Under the pieces are notes generated by a model. That model was not told the origin of the DNA. It saw nothing but the letters and a program-made list of their open reading frames with translations, and ran no database searches. A program made the position numbers and the translations under genes. This document shows positions 38,424 to 47,252 of a DNA stretch of 64,000 nt, in pieces. Position 1 is the stretch's first letter, and each line of letters starts with the position of its first letter. The stretch covers positions 2,046,001 through 2,110,000 of the forward strand of contig NZ_CP104285.1 in the NCBI RefSeq assembly GCF_025244905.1. The letters run 5' to 3'. This stretch comes from Enterobacter mori. GTDB lineage: Bacteria; Pseudomonadota; Gammaproteobacteria; Enterobacterales; Enterobacteriaceae.

Positions 38424-39082
38424 GCACAATTCTGAATTTTCGTGAGCGTCTTTTACTGATCGCGCCTGTCTAATAGTATCAACATATGCAGGGATTATTT
38501 CCACAGCCTGCGGTAGCTATCACCTGGTTATCAGTTCGTTCTTGTTTCACATTAGCTACATTCCACGAGTGTTTTCTTATTACTTGCGGGCTGATGGCAA
38601 AGAATTCAGTGTCGGCAGGCTGATTAGCGCTGGCGATGGTGGATGACCGCGGTTATGGAATTATGACGGTCGCCCCCGGCAATCGCCTGACGCAAGTCGG
38701 GGACACCCGCTATGAGTACGACGGCTACGGCAACCGCATTCTTGAGGTGACCGGTGAGGAAGAGCAGCGCTACGAATGGGACACGGAGCACCGCCTGACC
38801 GCCTACCGCTGCCGGGTACGGGGGTCAGGAGACCGTGCATTATCGTTATCAGTACGATGCCCTGGGGCGCCGTATTCTGAAGGAGGATATACTTACCCGC
38901 ACCGCCCGCTGCTCATGCTCTGCGGGCGGGAAATGAACCCCGGCGTGTACCATTACGTCTGCGACCACCCCGGCACGCCGCTTAAGCTGTGCGACGTCCG
39001 GGGCCGCGTCGTGTGGTCAGCCATGCTGCGCAGCTACGGTCAGGTGCATCATGCATCCCCACCATTACATTTAATCCATTAA
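38424..39082 (+). pseudogene. Heavily deleted third rhs copy (5' flank plus core scraps)
   Basis: Positions 38424-38523 resemble the 5' flank and first codons of the full rhs gene (30973-31076; both share ATCAGGCACAATTCTGAATT and CACAGCCTGCGGTAGCTATC). Then 38661-39056 matches its core end (from about 34773), with an extra G near 38822 and a ~150-base deletion at 38908 between two CGCCCGC repeats. The two parts thus look like the outer ends of one rhs gene that lost its middle. No toxin tip remains; similarity stops near 39056, 36 bases before the osmV stop. About 135 bases in between (38524-38660) are unexplained. Confidence 0.7.
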
Positions 39083-39091
39083 AATACTGAT

Positions 39092-40237
39092 TTAATCGCT
39101 ATGAATATTCAGCGCCCGACGCGTACGCCCTGAACTCAGGTACTCTGCAATATAGTCCTGCGAAATCTCGCCGTTGTAGCGACCGTCCTCATCCACAATC
39201 GGCATCCAGCTGGTATTACTCTCATACAGACGTGAGAGCACCACGCGCAGGTTGTCTTCCGCTTTGCCGGTCATGCGGAACGGATGCAGGATGTCGGCGC
39301 AGTTACCGCTGGCGTTACGCGCTTCGCGACGCTTCACAAAGCCCAGCGGTTTGCCGTGCTCATCGACCACGGTAATCGCGCGAATGTCATTATCATCCAT
39401 GGTCGCAAAGGCTTCGGGAAGCGGAGTAGAGCCCCGCACCGTAATGGTCGGCTGCTGGTCGGTCACGTCTCCTGCCGATACCAGCAGCAGGCGCTTCAGC
39501 GTGCGGTCCTGGCCGACAAACGAGCCGACAAACTCATTCGCCGGTTTCGCCAGCAGTTCATCCGGGCTGGCACACTGCACGATTTTCCCCTGACGGAACA
39601 CCGCAATACGGTCGCCAAGCTTCAGGGCTTCGTCGATGTCGTGGCTGACCAGCATGACGGTTTTTTTCAGCTTACGCTGCATCTCCAGGAACTGGTTCTG
39701 GATCACCTCGCGGTTAATCGGGTCCACCGCGCCGAAGGGTTCATCCATCAGCAGTACCGGAGGATCCGCCGCCAGGGCGCGGATCACGCCGATACGCTGC
39801 TGCTGGCCACCGGACATCTCGCGCGGGTAGCGGTTGAGGAACTTATGCGGATCCATCGCCACCATATCCATCAGCTCTTCGGCGCGGGTTTTACAGCGCG
39901 CTTTATCCCAGCCCAGCATGCGCGGCACGACGGTGATGTTCTCTTCGATGGTCATATTCGGAAACAGGCCAATCTGCTGGATCACGTAGCCGATGTTGTG
40001 GCGCAGGGTGACGGTGTCCATCCCGCTGGTGTCTTCGCCGTTGATCAGGATATTCCCGCTGCTTGGCGTAATAAGGCGGTTAATCATCTTCAGGGTAGTG
40101 GTTTTCCCGCAGCCGGACGGGCCGAGCAGAACACACATTTCCCCTTCGGGCACGTTCAGGTTAACGTTGTCGACGGCCTTAAAGGTCTGGCCGTGCTTCT
40201 GTGAAAATTGTTTGGTGAGGTTTTCCAGTTTTATCAT
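39092..40237 (-). CDS. osmV: Osmoprotectant ABC transporter ATP-binding protein OsmV
   Basis: OsmV is the ATPase of the OsmU (OsmVWXY) importer for glycine betaine and choline-O-sulfate described in Salmonella. The 381-residue protein has Walker A GPSGCGKTT, signature MSGGQQQRIG, Walker B VLLMDEPFGAVDP and C-terminal CBS domains (about 260-370) that may sense ionic strength. The ATG at 40237 (MIKLENLTKQF) overlaps the osmW stop by one base (TAATG), so the longer frame is rejected. It is the last gene of the operon. Confidence 0.95.
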   Translation of the reverse strand: MIKLENLTKQFSQKHGQTFKAVDNVNLNVPEGEMCVLLGPSGCGKTTTLKMINRLITPSSGNILINGEDTSGMDTVTLRHNIGYVIQQIGLFPNMTIEENITVVPRMLGWDKARCKTRAEELMDMVAMDPHKFLNRYPREMSGGQQQRIGVIRALAADPPVLLMDEPFGAVDPINREVIQNQFLEMQRKLKKTVMLVSHDIDEALKLGDRIAVFRQGKIVQCASPDELLAKPANEFVGSFVGQDRTLKRLLLVSAGDVTDQQPTITVRGSTPLPEAFATMDDNDIRAITVVDEHGKPLGFVKRREARNASGNCADILHPFRMTGKAEDNLRVVLSRLYESNTSWMPIVDEDGRYNGEISQDYIAEYLSSGRTRRALNIHSD

Positions 40238-40884
40238 TATCGAATCCCCTTTGGAGTCAGAACCACCTGCAGACGGTGCAGCAGCCAGTCGAGCACAATC
40301 GCTAAAAGACAAATCATCAGCGCGCCCGCAATCAACATGCGAATATCACTTCCGCCGATACCGTTGAGCAGCAGCAGGCCCAGACCGCCCGCGCCAATTA
40401 CCGCGGCAATCGCCATTACGCCGATATTCATCACCACGGCGGTGCGGATCCCGCCGAAAATCACCGGCAGCGCCATCGGGATCTCGACCCAGCGCAGCCG
40501 CTGCCAGAAGGTCATGCCGATGCCGCGTCCGGCTTCACGCAGGCCAGGCGGCAGGCTGTCGAGCGCCGTGTGGGTGTTGCGCACAATCGGCAGCAGCGAG
40601 TAGAGAAACACCGCCGTGATCGCGGGCAGGGCACCGATACCCTGACCGATCAGCGAAAACAGCGGGATCATCAGGCCAAACAGGGCGATGGACGGAATGG
40701 TCAACACGATGGTGGCAATTCCCAGCACCGGCGTTGCCAGCCACCTGTGGCGGACAATCAGAATGCCCAGCGGTACGCCGATGATGATGGCTAAGCCCAC
40801 GGCCAGCGCCACCAGCCACAGGTGCTGCAGCGTCAGGGTTAAGAGGTAATCCCAGTTGTCCAGAATGTAGTGAATCGTCTCCAT
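40237..40884 (-). CDS. osmW: Osmoprotectant ABC transporter permease OsmW
   Basis: OsmW is one of two inner-membrane permeases of the OsmU importer. The 215-residue protein has about five or six membrane helices and the permease coupling segment EAGRGIGMTFWQRLRWVEIP, which contacts the ATPase. It lies between osmX and osmV, overlapping osmV by one base and starting 8 bases after osmX. It matches Salmonella OsmW by eye. Confidence 0.94.
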   Translation of the reverse strand: METIHYILDNWDYLLTLTLQHLWLVALAVGLAIIIGVPLGILIVRHRWLATPVLGIATIVLTIPSIALFGLMIPLFSLIGQGIGALPAITAVFLYSLLPIVRNTHTALDSLPPGLREAGRGIGMTFWQRLRWVEIPMALPVIFGGIRTAVVMNIGVMAIAAVIGAGGLGLLLLNGIGGSDIRMLIAGALMICLLAIVLDWLLHRLQVVLTPKGIR

Positions 40885-40892
40885 AGCGCCTC

Positions 40893-41792
40893 CTACAGCA
40901 GCTGTTTGCTACGCAGGAAATCTCGGGCGACCTGCTGCGGTGACTGATGGTCGATATCCACCTTCTTATTCAATTCGGTGATAACGTCGTTGTTGAGCTG
41001 GGCAGAGAGGGTGTTGAGCGCCTCTTCCAGGCCGGGGTTGGCTTCCAGCGTGTCTTTACGCACCACCGGCGTCACCGCATAGCTCGGGAAGAAGCCTTTA
41101 TCGTCTTCCAGCACCTTGAGGTCGAAGCCTTTTACTCGCCCATCGGTGGTGTAGATCAGTCCGGCATCGACAAACCCGTCGCGTACAGCGTTATAAACCA
41201 GGCCCGGGTCCATCTGGCGAATCTGTGGGCGATCCAGCTCCATGTTGTAGGCCGCCTGCAGCGGCTTCATGCCGTCGCTGCGTCCGGCAAATTCGAGGTC
41301 CAGCCCCAGTAGCCAGTTGTTATCCGGATCGGTTTTACGGATCTGCTCAATTTTCGCGACCATCTCTGACATGGTGTTGATGTGTTCCGCCTCGGCGCGC
41401 TTGCGCTGCATGGCAAAGGCATAGGTATTGTTCATGTCGGCAGGCTTGAGCCAGACCAGGCCGTGCTTCGCGTCCAGGCGTTTTACCGTTTCGTAGGACT
41501 CCTGCGGCGACATGCGCTTGTTGATGTGGTTAAAGATGATCAGCGACGTGCCGGTGTACTCCCAGGTCATATCAATCTGTTTGTTGATCATCGCGTTGCG
41601 GGAGATCACCGTGGCAATGTTGGTTTGCGGCTGGACCTGAAAACCTTTCTTTTGCAGGTACTGCACGGTCATTGCCGAAAGAATGTGCTGCTCGGTAAAG
41701 CTCTTGGTCGCCAGAATCAGCGGGGCCGCCATCGCCTGGCCGGTGAACAGCGCCGCGGCACACAGCGCCGTCAGGCCGGAAAACAGTCTCAT
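40893..41792 (-). CDS. osmX: Osmoprotectant-binding periplasmic protein OsmX
   Basis: OsmX is the periplasmic substrate-binding protein of the OsmU importer. The 299-residue precursor has a signal peptide ([20 protein letters not shown] then MAAPL) and an OpuAC/ProX-like domain starting [20 protein letters not shown]. Residues such as YTGTSLI near 78 fit the quaternary-ammonium box, but the exact ligand cannot be read. It lies 18 bases after the second permease gene. Confidence 0.95.
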   Translation of the reverse strand: MRLFSGLTALCAAALFTGQAMAAPLILATKSFTEQHILSAMTVQYLQKKGFQVQPQTNIATVISRNAMINKQIDMTWEYTGTSLIIFNHINKRMSPQESYETVKRLDAKHGLVWLKPADMNNTYAFAMQRKRAEAEHINTMSEMVAKIEQIRKTDPDNNWLLGLDLEFAGRSDGMKPLQAAYNMELDRPQIRQMDPGLVYNAVRDGFVDAGLIYTTDGRVKGFDLKVLEDDKGFFPSYAVTPVVRKDTLEANPGLEEALNTLSAQLNNDVITELNKKVDIDHQSPQQVARDFLRSKQLL

Positions 41793-41810
41793 AAAAGCTC
41801 CTTGTTATTG

Positions 41811-42521
41811 TTATCGAGCGAGATGGGGACTCATCGCGCGACCCAGCGCCGCCAGCAGGGTATCGAGGATCAGGGCGAACAGGGCGGTGGCCGCCGCGCC
41901 GAGGATCAGCGTCGGGAAGTCGTTCAGATAAATACCGGGGAAAATCAGCTCACCGTAGCTGCTGGCACCAATCAGGAACGCTAGCGGCGCGGTCCCGACG
42001 TTGATGGCGGTGGCAATGCGAATGCCGGAGAGCATCACCGGCCAGGCGTTAGGAATTTCAACCTGGCGCAGACGCTGCCATTTTGTCATCCCTATACCGT
42101 TTGCCGCTTCCAGTAACGACGCCGGAACGGAGCACAGACCGGCGTAGGTATTGCGCACGATCGGCAGCAGCGAGGCGAGGAAAAGGGCGATAATGGCAGG
42201 AGTATCGCCAATACCAATGACCACCATTGCCAGCGCCAGAACGGCCAGCGGCGGCAGGGTGTTGCCCACGTTAAAGATTTGCATGACATATTCGGCGATA
42301 CCCCGCGCCGCAGGGCGGCTCAGGAGGATCCCACTTGGAATACCCACCAGTAGGGCAAAGAACATGGATGAGAACACCAGAATCAGGTGCTGTTGGCCAA
42401 GATAAATCAGGTCAACCTGTCGGGCCTTGATCGTCTCCAGCCCAATACCCCAGGTGAGGAGGGCGAGGACCAGGATAATTGCGCCGACAAACAGCAGCGA
42501 ACGTTTGAGTAATGGGTGCAT
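41811..42521 (-). CDS. osmY: Osmoprotectant ABC transporter permease OsmY (OsmU system)
   Basis: This second permease of OsmU is 236 residues long with several membrane helices and the coupling segment EAANGIGMTKWQRLRQVEIP. The ATG at 42521 (MHPLLKRSLLFVG) is the family start; the open frame to 42545 is not used. The symbol osmY follows Salmonella usage and must not be confused with the unrelated E. coli periplasmic protein OsmY. It is the first gene of the operon; an osmotically controlled promoter is expected upstream. Confidence 0.9.
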   Translation of the reverse strand: MHPLLKRSLLFVGAIILVLALLTWGIGLETIKARQVDLIYLGQQHLILVFSSMFFALLVGIPSGILLSRPAARGIAEYVMQIFNVGNTLPPLAVLALAMVVIGIGDTPAIIALFLASLLPIVRNTYAGLCSVPASLLEAANGIGMTKWQRLRQVEIPNAWPVMLSGIRIATAINVGTAPLAFLIGASSYGELIFPGIYLNDFPTLILGAAATALFALILDTLLAALGRAMSPHLAR

Positions 42522-42681
42522 TGCGGTGTGTCTCCCTGTGCGCATGCGTTATAGCAACCACCGGTTGCCTGTTGTTATGCCATGTTTCGGCAGGGGTAGA
42601 TGACCTATAGCAAGGGTTTGGGAAGGGTTCCAGCGAAGGGGTAAAATCTGTAACCCTATGAAAGCTGGTGAAACCTTGAGA

Positions 42682-42704
42682 CAGCCCTTATGGCGTAAGG
42701 GCTG
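42682..42704. repeat. Perfect 9-bp inverted repeat between osm operon and DUF1275 gene
   Basis: CAGCCCTTA-TGGCG-TAAGGGCTG forms a perfect hairpin 93 bases past the stop of the DUF1275 gene and 161 bases upstream of the osm operon start. No T-run follows on either strand. It may be a weak terminator of the minus-strand gene or an operator for the osm promoter. Confidence 0.4.
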
Positions 42705-42796
42705 AATGTGGCTCGGGCAGAATTGTCCTAAAACGAATTTCAGGAAGTGACATTGTCACGAATAAATAGCCTTTACGCCGAGTATCGGTCGTGTCT

Positions 42797-43534
42797 TCAG
42801 AGAGAGGCTCGAACACGGCGAACACGCACCGAGATGCTGATGATGGAAAAAAGGGCGATAACCGCGAGCATCAACCCCAGCGCCAGCATGGCGTTAAAGC
42901 CTATCCACCTGAACAGCAGCAGCCCCGCGATACCGCCCGTAATGAACGAAAACAGGGTGGTCAGGTGGGTTTTCAGCTGGCTTTTTTGTGCCGCCGTATC
43001 TTTGGAGTAATCCCTGCGGAGCATTGCCACCAGTACGGAGGCCAGGGATATCCCCGCGTCCGTGAGCGTGCCGGTAATGTGCGTCGATCTCACCCGTCCG
43101 CTGGACAGCTGCGTGGAAGTGGAATTATGAATACCCATCAGGCCGCACAGAAAAAGAATAATTTCCCGGTTGCTGGTGAGGGCATGAAAATACATCTCAT
43201 AGAAGGAAACGCCGGTCAGCAATATCCCCTCGACAAACAGGATCTGGCAAAAAACCAGCCTGACGTTATGGATAATGCCCCATATTACGATCGTGCGCGC
43301 AATAATGGCGCCTGCCACAAAGGAGAGAATAATCGAGCCGAAGAAAATAATATCGCTCAGGTCGGTAGAAGAGACTTCGCTGGATAATTGTGAGGTGTTG
43401 CCGGTCATGTGTGAGGGGAAAAAGCCAAATGCCCCGAGGGCGATGGCGTTCAGCAAACCTGCCGAGGTCGCCAGCCAGAGAGCAAGCCGACGATCCTCCT
43501 TATGCGTTCGTTCTTTCTTGAGTCTAATCAGCAA
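42797..43534 (-). CDS. DUF1275 (YoaK-family) membrane protein
   Basis: The protein has about six membrane helices and the DUF1275 features GLLNAIALGAFGFFPSHMTGN near the start and STHITGTLTDAG in the middle. The family is of unknown function. A TTG at 43534 is chosen as start because GGAGG lies 5 bases upstream, giving 245 residues (LLIRLKKERTHKEDRRLAL); the frame also opens at a TTG at 43588 without such a site. Confidence 0.82.
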   Translation of the reverse strand: MLIRLKKERTHKEDRRLALWLATSAGLLNAIALGAFGFFPSHMTGNTSQLSSEVSSTDLSDIIFFGSIILSFVAGAIIARTIVIWGIIHNVRLVFCQILFVEGILLTGVSFYEMYFHALTSNREIILFLCGLMGIHNSTSTQLSSGRVRSTHITGTLTDAGISLASVLVAMLRRDYSKDTAAQKSQLKTHLTTLFSFITGGIAGLLLFRWIGFNAMLALGLMLAVIALFSIISISVRVRRVRASL

Positions 43535-43693
43535 GAATACCTCCGGGTTGAGCTTTGCCTGAATAGTCAGGCTAGCAAAGCGGTGCAACGGGCTGTCCAG
43601 GATATGGCTTAATTATTATTCCCTTTTAAGGTCTTCAGGGTTTAGTAATTAAATAAACAGTCTCGCCGCGGGTATTCATTCAGACACTAACAT

Positions 43694-44317
43694 TTACACC
43701 ATGCCGTTATTTCCGTGACGCAAAAATGCCGGGCGCTGATTAAGGCGTTCAAACCAGGCCTCAATCGCAGGCACGTCGGGCTTATCAAACGGCGTCATTT
43801 TCCAGCGATTCACCGACAGCCCAAGCACCACGTCCGCGAGGGTAAACGTCTCGCCCGCCGCAAAGGCCCCGGTGCGCTGTAGCTGGTTTTCCAGAATGGT
43901 GATGCAGTGGTTCCACTCCTTTATTCCCGCCGCAATACGCGCCGGGTCGTTAAAGTCCGGGTTTTTACGCCCCAGCGCCGGGAAGACATAGCGCCAGGCG
44001 TTGTTGAATTCGGTCGCCTGCCAGTCCATCCAGCGCTCAACATTGGCGCAGGCCTGCGGTTCTGCGGGCAGCAGATCGTTACATTCGGCCTTGCGCGCCA
44101 GATAACGGCAGATGGCATTGGATTCCCACAGCACGAAATCGCCATCCATCAGCACCGGCACCATGGCGTTGGGGTTCAGGGCGCGAAAGGCATCCGTTTC
44201 CGTTGAGGCAAAACCGCTGCCGTAATCTTCCTGCTGGTAAGCGATGCCCGCTTCTTCGCAGGTCCAGAGCACTTTACGAACGTTGATGGAGGTGGTTTTA
44301 CCGAGGATGGTGATCAT
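43694..44317 (-). CDS. Glutathione S-transferase family protein
   Basis: This 207-residue cytoplasmic protein has a thioredoxin-like N-terminal domain with the glutathione-site segments ITILGKTTSINVRKVLWTCE, NAMVPVLMDGDFVLWESNAI (cis-Pro and the E-S pair) and an all-helical C-terminal domain with AAGETFTLADVVLGLSVNRW. It resembles E. coli GstB in type. Detoxification of electrophiles is likely; substrate unknown. Confidence 0.88.
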   Translation of the reverse strand: MITILGKTTSINVRKVLWTCEEAGIAYQQEDYGSGFASTETDAFRALNPNAMVPVLMDGDFVLWESNAICRYLARKAECNDLLPAEPQACANVERWMDWQATEFNNAWRYVFPALGRKNPDFNDPARIAAGIKEWNHCITILENQLQRTGAFAAGETFTLADVVLGLSVNRWKMTPFDKPDVPAIEAWFERLNQRPAFLRHGNNGMV

Positions 44318-44487
44318 TGCGCAGGTGTCCTTTAGAGGATGTCATTGTTTAAAAACAATACACCAGATGTGCCAGAGAGGTTGGGGCAAAATTTGGTGGG
44401 GCGTGCCTTGCGCGGTTCAACCGAACGTTTCTGGAAGACGCCTCGCAAACCGCAAAGTAACCGCGTGAAATTCAGGGTTATGTCTTT

Positions 44488-44701
44488 TCTTCAACCGATC
44501 GTGGTCGTAAAGTGCCTGCGTTGCGGCACATCCGCAATCGGGCGTAGGAACCCGCATCTACAGAGCGATATTTTTATGTCGCGGCAGCGCCGAACTCGTT
44601 AAAATTGCGGTGGCGCTGGCGGAGCAGCCGCAAGGCTGGCCGTTTTCTCTGTGGGCGGCATTCCTACCTCTGTCAGCGCTACCCCCTCGAGCGTAGGAAC
44701 T
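44488..44701 (+). pseudogene. Phage-satellite (Ash-like) coding remnant upstream of 44745 gene
   Basis: One frame reads GVGTRIYRAIFLCRGSAELV then KIAVALAEQPQGWPFSLWAA to a TAG near 44701; another frame over the left part reads KCLRCGTSAIGRRNPHLQSD. Two copies of GCGTAGGAAC (44543 and 44691) flank the segment. From memory this resembles the Ash-type segments of P4-like satellites that precede small phage genes whose products begin MAT-PTLT, as the next gene does. No clear start is present. Treat as a tentative remnant. Confidence 0.4.
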
Positions 44702-44744
44702 CATCGGGTGGTTCAACCAATTTATACACTGAGGATGCCTTACG

Positions 44745-45200
44745 ATGGCTACTATCCCAACCCTGACTTATCTCCCGTCTGACGAAAGCGTCATTCTGCA
44801 ACTTCTCTCCCGGCCGCTTCCGGCTGATGCCGATCTGTTTGACGTCGCCGACAACTGTACCGCACTGGTGAGCGTGCTGGTCGAAAGCGATGATATCGCG
44901 AGCCGTACTGCGCTGTGCGAGCGTCTCCTTCAGACCCTGCGCAGGCTGCGTGAACTCTGCGATGTCGATCTTCCGCCATACCTGATTGAACAGTTGATCA
45001 TGGGTGAGAAACTGAACTCCTGCGTGCCCGACTGCTGGCAGGACACCTTAACGCAGGTGGATTATGTTCAGGCGCTGACACAGGCGGTGATGGGGGGAAC
45101 GCTGCCCGCTCACGTAGCGAAAGAGCTGACGGGCCTGCTGCACGATATGGTGTGGCTGCTGGCTGAGTTTGTGAAGGAGCCGCGCATTACTGCGCATTAA
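44745..45200 (+). CDS. Phage/satellite-like helical protein, unknown function
   Basis: The 151-residue product (MATIPTLTYLPSDESVILQL at the start) is acidic, Leu-rich and probably all-helical, with no membrane segment. I know no function. The MAT-PTLT opening and the Ash-like segment upstream are reminiscent of phage-satellite genes. GAGGA lies about 9 bases before the ATG. It has high GC and intact coding, so it is likely expressed. Confidence 0.65.
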   Translation: MATIPTLTYLPSDESVILQLLSRPLPADADLFDVADNCTALVSVLVESDDIASRTALCERLLQTLRRLRELCDVDLPPYLIEQLIMGEKLNSCVPDCWQDTLTQVDYVQALTQAVMGGTLPAHVAKELTGLLHDMVWLLAEFVKEPRITAH

Positions 45201-45239
45201 GAGGCTGTGGAGGGGCGGCAGCGTCCCTTTGAAACCTGA

Positions 45240-45353
45240 TTAACGTGATGCGTTATCCGTATCCAGAAGCGACGTACCATGGGAGTTGTCGATGGTAAAA
45301 AGCCAGCGACCGTCGCTTTCCTGCCGAGTTTGCCAGGAGCGAGAAGCGGCCAT
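45240..45353 (-). pseudogene. C-terminal scrap resembling a DUF4440/SnoaL-like protein
   Basis: The minus strand encodes SRSWQTRQESDGRWLFTIDN then SHGTSLLDTDN to a TAA. The pattern R-x-W-x-(L/V)-x-x-x-(I)D-N-x-x-G-T is the usual C-terminal end of SgcJ/EcaC-type NTF2-fold proteins. A stop lies just upstream of the first ATG (45353), so only about 37 residues remain. Low-confidence remnant call. Confidence 0.35.
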
Positions 45354-45503
45354 TATCTCTTGCTAATTCATTAATACAATGAACACAAGTAAACGTAACT
45401 TTGCATGATCTATCATGCGGTGATACTTTGAGTTACGTAAGTCTAAGCGCTCAGATTTATTTGTTCAAAACGACTATTGATGACCAGGCATTCGGGAGGG
45501 AAC

Positions 45504-46304
45504 ATGATAAAGCTGATTATTACGGATCTTGATGGCACATTTTTAAACAGCCATGGGGACTATGACCGTGATTTATTTGCCAAAACGTGGGCGAATATGT
45601 TGTCCCACGGGGTGCATTTTGCTGCATGTACCGGCAAGCAATGCGAGCGGGTGGAAGAGCTTTTCGGAGAATTAAGTCAAGACATCTGGATAGTGGGCGA
45701 TAGCGCTACGCGCATCAAACATAAGGGTAATTTTGCCTTTCAATCACTGATAGATAATGCTACAGGCAAGGCAATCATTAACACGCTTGAGGAAGTGAGC
45801 TCCACGCATGTCATTATTGCCTGTACCCCTGAAGGCGCGATTGTACGCTCTGATGTTCCGCAGCATCTTAAGGACAAAGTCCGACGTTCCTATGCCCGCA
45901 TGATAGAGACCGTGGACTTTGACAGGGTCAACAGTGATTTTGTCAAAATCACTGTTTTTGATGAGGAGGGAAACTGCCCGCAAACTCGCCCGCACTTGAG
46001 CCCGTTTGAGGATGATGTGTACATCGTGGTGTCTGAAGCCTCATGGATCGATATTGCCGGTTATGGCGTGCACAAGGGGAGCACCGTACAAAAACTTCAG
46101 GAAATACTGGATGTCAGTCCGGAAGAAACAATGGCCTTTGGTGACGGGTACAACGATCTGGAACTTCTGGCCCAGGCAGAATATAGCTTTGCCATGCGAA
46201 ACGCTTTTGAAGAGGTGAAGCACGCGGCGCGTTTTGTCACCGGAACCAATGATGACAGTGCGGTAATGGAAACCATCAACCGCCTGCTTGCACTGCAATC
46301 CTGA
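45504..46304 (+). CDS. HAD-IIB (Cof-type) sugar-phosphatase-like hydrolase
   Basis: The 266-residue cytoplasmic protein has the HAD nucleophile motif LIITDLDGTFLNSHG near residue 5-19 and the metal motif MAFGDGYNDLELLAQAEY near 211, with a C2B cap between, as in the Cof/YbiV/YidA group of sugar-phosphate phosphatases. GGGAGGG precedes the ATG at 45504. It converges on a DeoR-family regulator, a pairing often seen for sugar-phosphate genes. Substrate unknown. Confidence 0.88.
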   Translation: MIKLIITDLDGTFLNSHGDYDRDLFAKTWANMLSHGVHFAACTGKQCERVEELFGELSQDIWIVGDSATRIKHKGNFAFQSLIDNATGKAIINTLEEVSSTHVIIACTPEGAIVRSDVPQHLKDKVRRSYARMIETVDFDRVNSDFVKITVFDEEGNCPQTRPHLSPFEDDVYIVVSEASWIDIAGYGVHKGSTVQKLQEILDVSPEETMAFGDGYNDLELLAQAEYSFAMRNAFEEVKHAARFVTGTNDDSAVMETINRLLALQS

Positions 46305-46315
46305 CGGGAAAGAAA

Positions 46316-46340
46316 GGGAAGGCTTAACACCTGCCTTCCC
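46316..46340. terminator. Hairpin between convergent HAD and DeoR genes
   Basis: GGGAAGGC (46316-46323) and GCCTTCCC (46333-46340) form a perfect 8-bp stem with a 9-base loop, sitting in the 52-base gap between two convergent stops. No T-run is visible, so it is a probable shared, possibly weak, terminator. Confidence 0.55.
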
Positions 46341-46356
46341 GGAGATTGGGTGCATA

Positions 46357-47121
46357 TCAGCCTGCAATTTCCAGCCGTATATTTGTATGCGCAAGAGAGC
46401 CTGTATCCGTCTGGCTGCTTGCCACGACGACATCAAGATCCTCACATAAAGCAACTTTATACCGGGCAACCTGGGGCATTTTGTCCGCAATGACAGCGGC
46501 GATAACCTCATTGCTCTGGCGCATCACTTCTTTTTTGAAGCAGGCATCCTCATAGTAAACCGCCGTCAGTCCAGCCTGAAGGTCTAATCCGCAGACGCCG
46601 ATAAACATCTGGTCAAACAACATCTCCCTGACGTGATTAAGCGGCTCTGACCCCAGAATGCTTCCTGTCTGTGAATTGAGTTTTCCGCCCAGCATAATAA
46701 CTTCCCCCTGCTTGCGTCCGCTCAGTGCTGCTGCTATTTGTGGGGAATTTGTCACGATAGTGAGATCGTAGTCCTCAGGAATGAAGCTGACCATAGCAAG
46801 ATATGTCGACCCGCCGTCTATAAAGATACAGGTTCCGGGTCTGATCAATTCCGCACAACGCCTTGCCACCCCTGACTTTTCCTCAATGCTGTGCATAACC
46901 CGCGTTTCAAAGCTTGCGGATTGTTTGAACTGGCTGATAGCCCCCCCATAGACCTTTTTACACATCCCCTTGCGAACCATCGCCTGCAAATCTCTGCGTA
47001 TCGTGTGTTCAGACACGCCCAGCTGGCGGGCAATATCAGCGCCAATCACCCGACCGGTCTGCTGCAGCATCTGGTAAATCACTTCCTGCCTCTGTTCAGG
47101 CAGGGCGTCATAATCAATCAT
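46357..47121 (-). CDS. DeoR/GlpR-family transcription regulator
   Basis: The 254-residue protein has the DeoR helix-turn-helix (IARQLGVSEHTIRRDLQAMV, about 32-51) and a sugar-phosphate-sensing ISOCOT domain with TCIFIDGGSTYLAMV, LTIVTNSPQIAAAL and FIGVCGLDLQAGLT. Such regulators respond to phosphorylated sugars. It is convergent with the HAD phosphatase and divergent from a gene of unknown function; either could be its target. No specific name. Confidence 0.88.
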   Translation of the reverse strand: MIDYDALPEQRQEVIYQMLQQTGRVIGADIARQLGVSEHTIRRDLQAMVRKGMCKKVYGGAISQFKQSASFETRVMHSIEEKSGVARRCAELIRPGTCIFIDGGSTYLAMVSFIPEDYDLTIVTNSPQIAAALSGRKQGEVIMLGGKLNSQTGSILGSEPLNHVREMLFDQMFIGVCGLDLQAGLTAVYYEDACFKKEVMRQSNEVIAAVIADKMPQVARYKVALCEDLDVVVASSQTDTGSLAHTNIRLEIAG

Positions 47122-47252
47122 TCTACACTCTCAAAATAAACATAACATTGCATAAGTGTACACAATAAAGCATAGTGGGTCTGTGAATATAATACACGTG
47201 TGATGTACCGGGCAGGTATCTTTTGACCATGTTGATCAGGAGAGCGGGAAAA

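Noticed and set aside
40208..40603. Plus-strand frame over osmW/osmV
   Set aside because: Antisense to the osm operon, which is complete and colinear with Salmonella.
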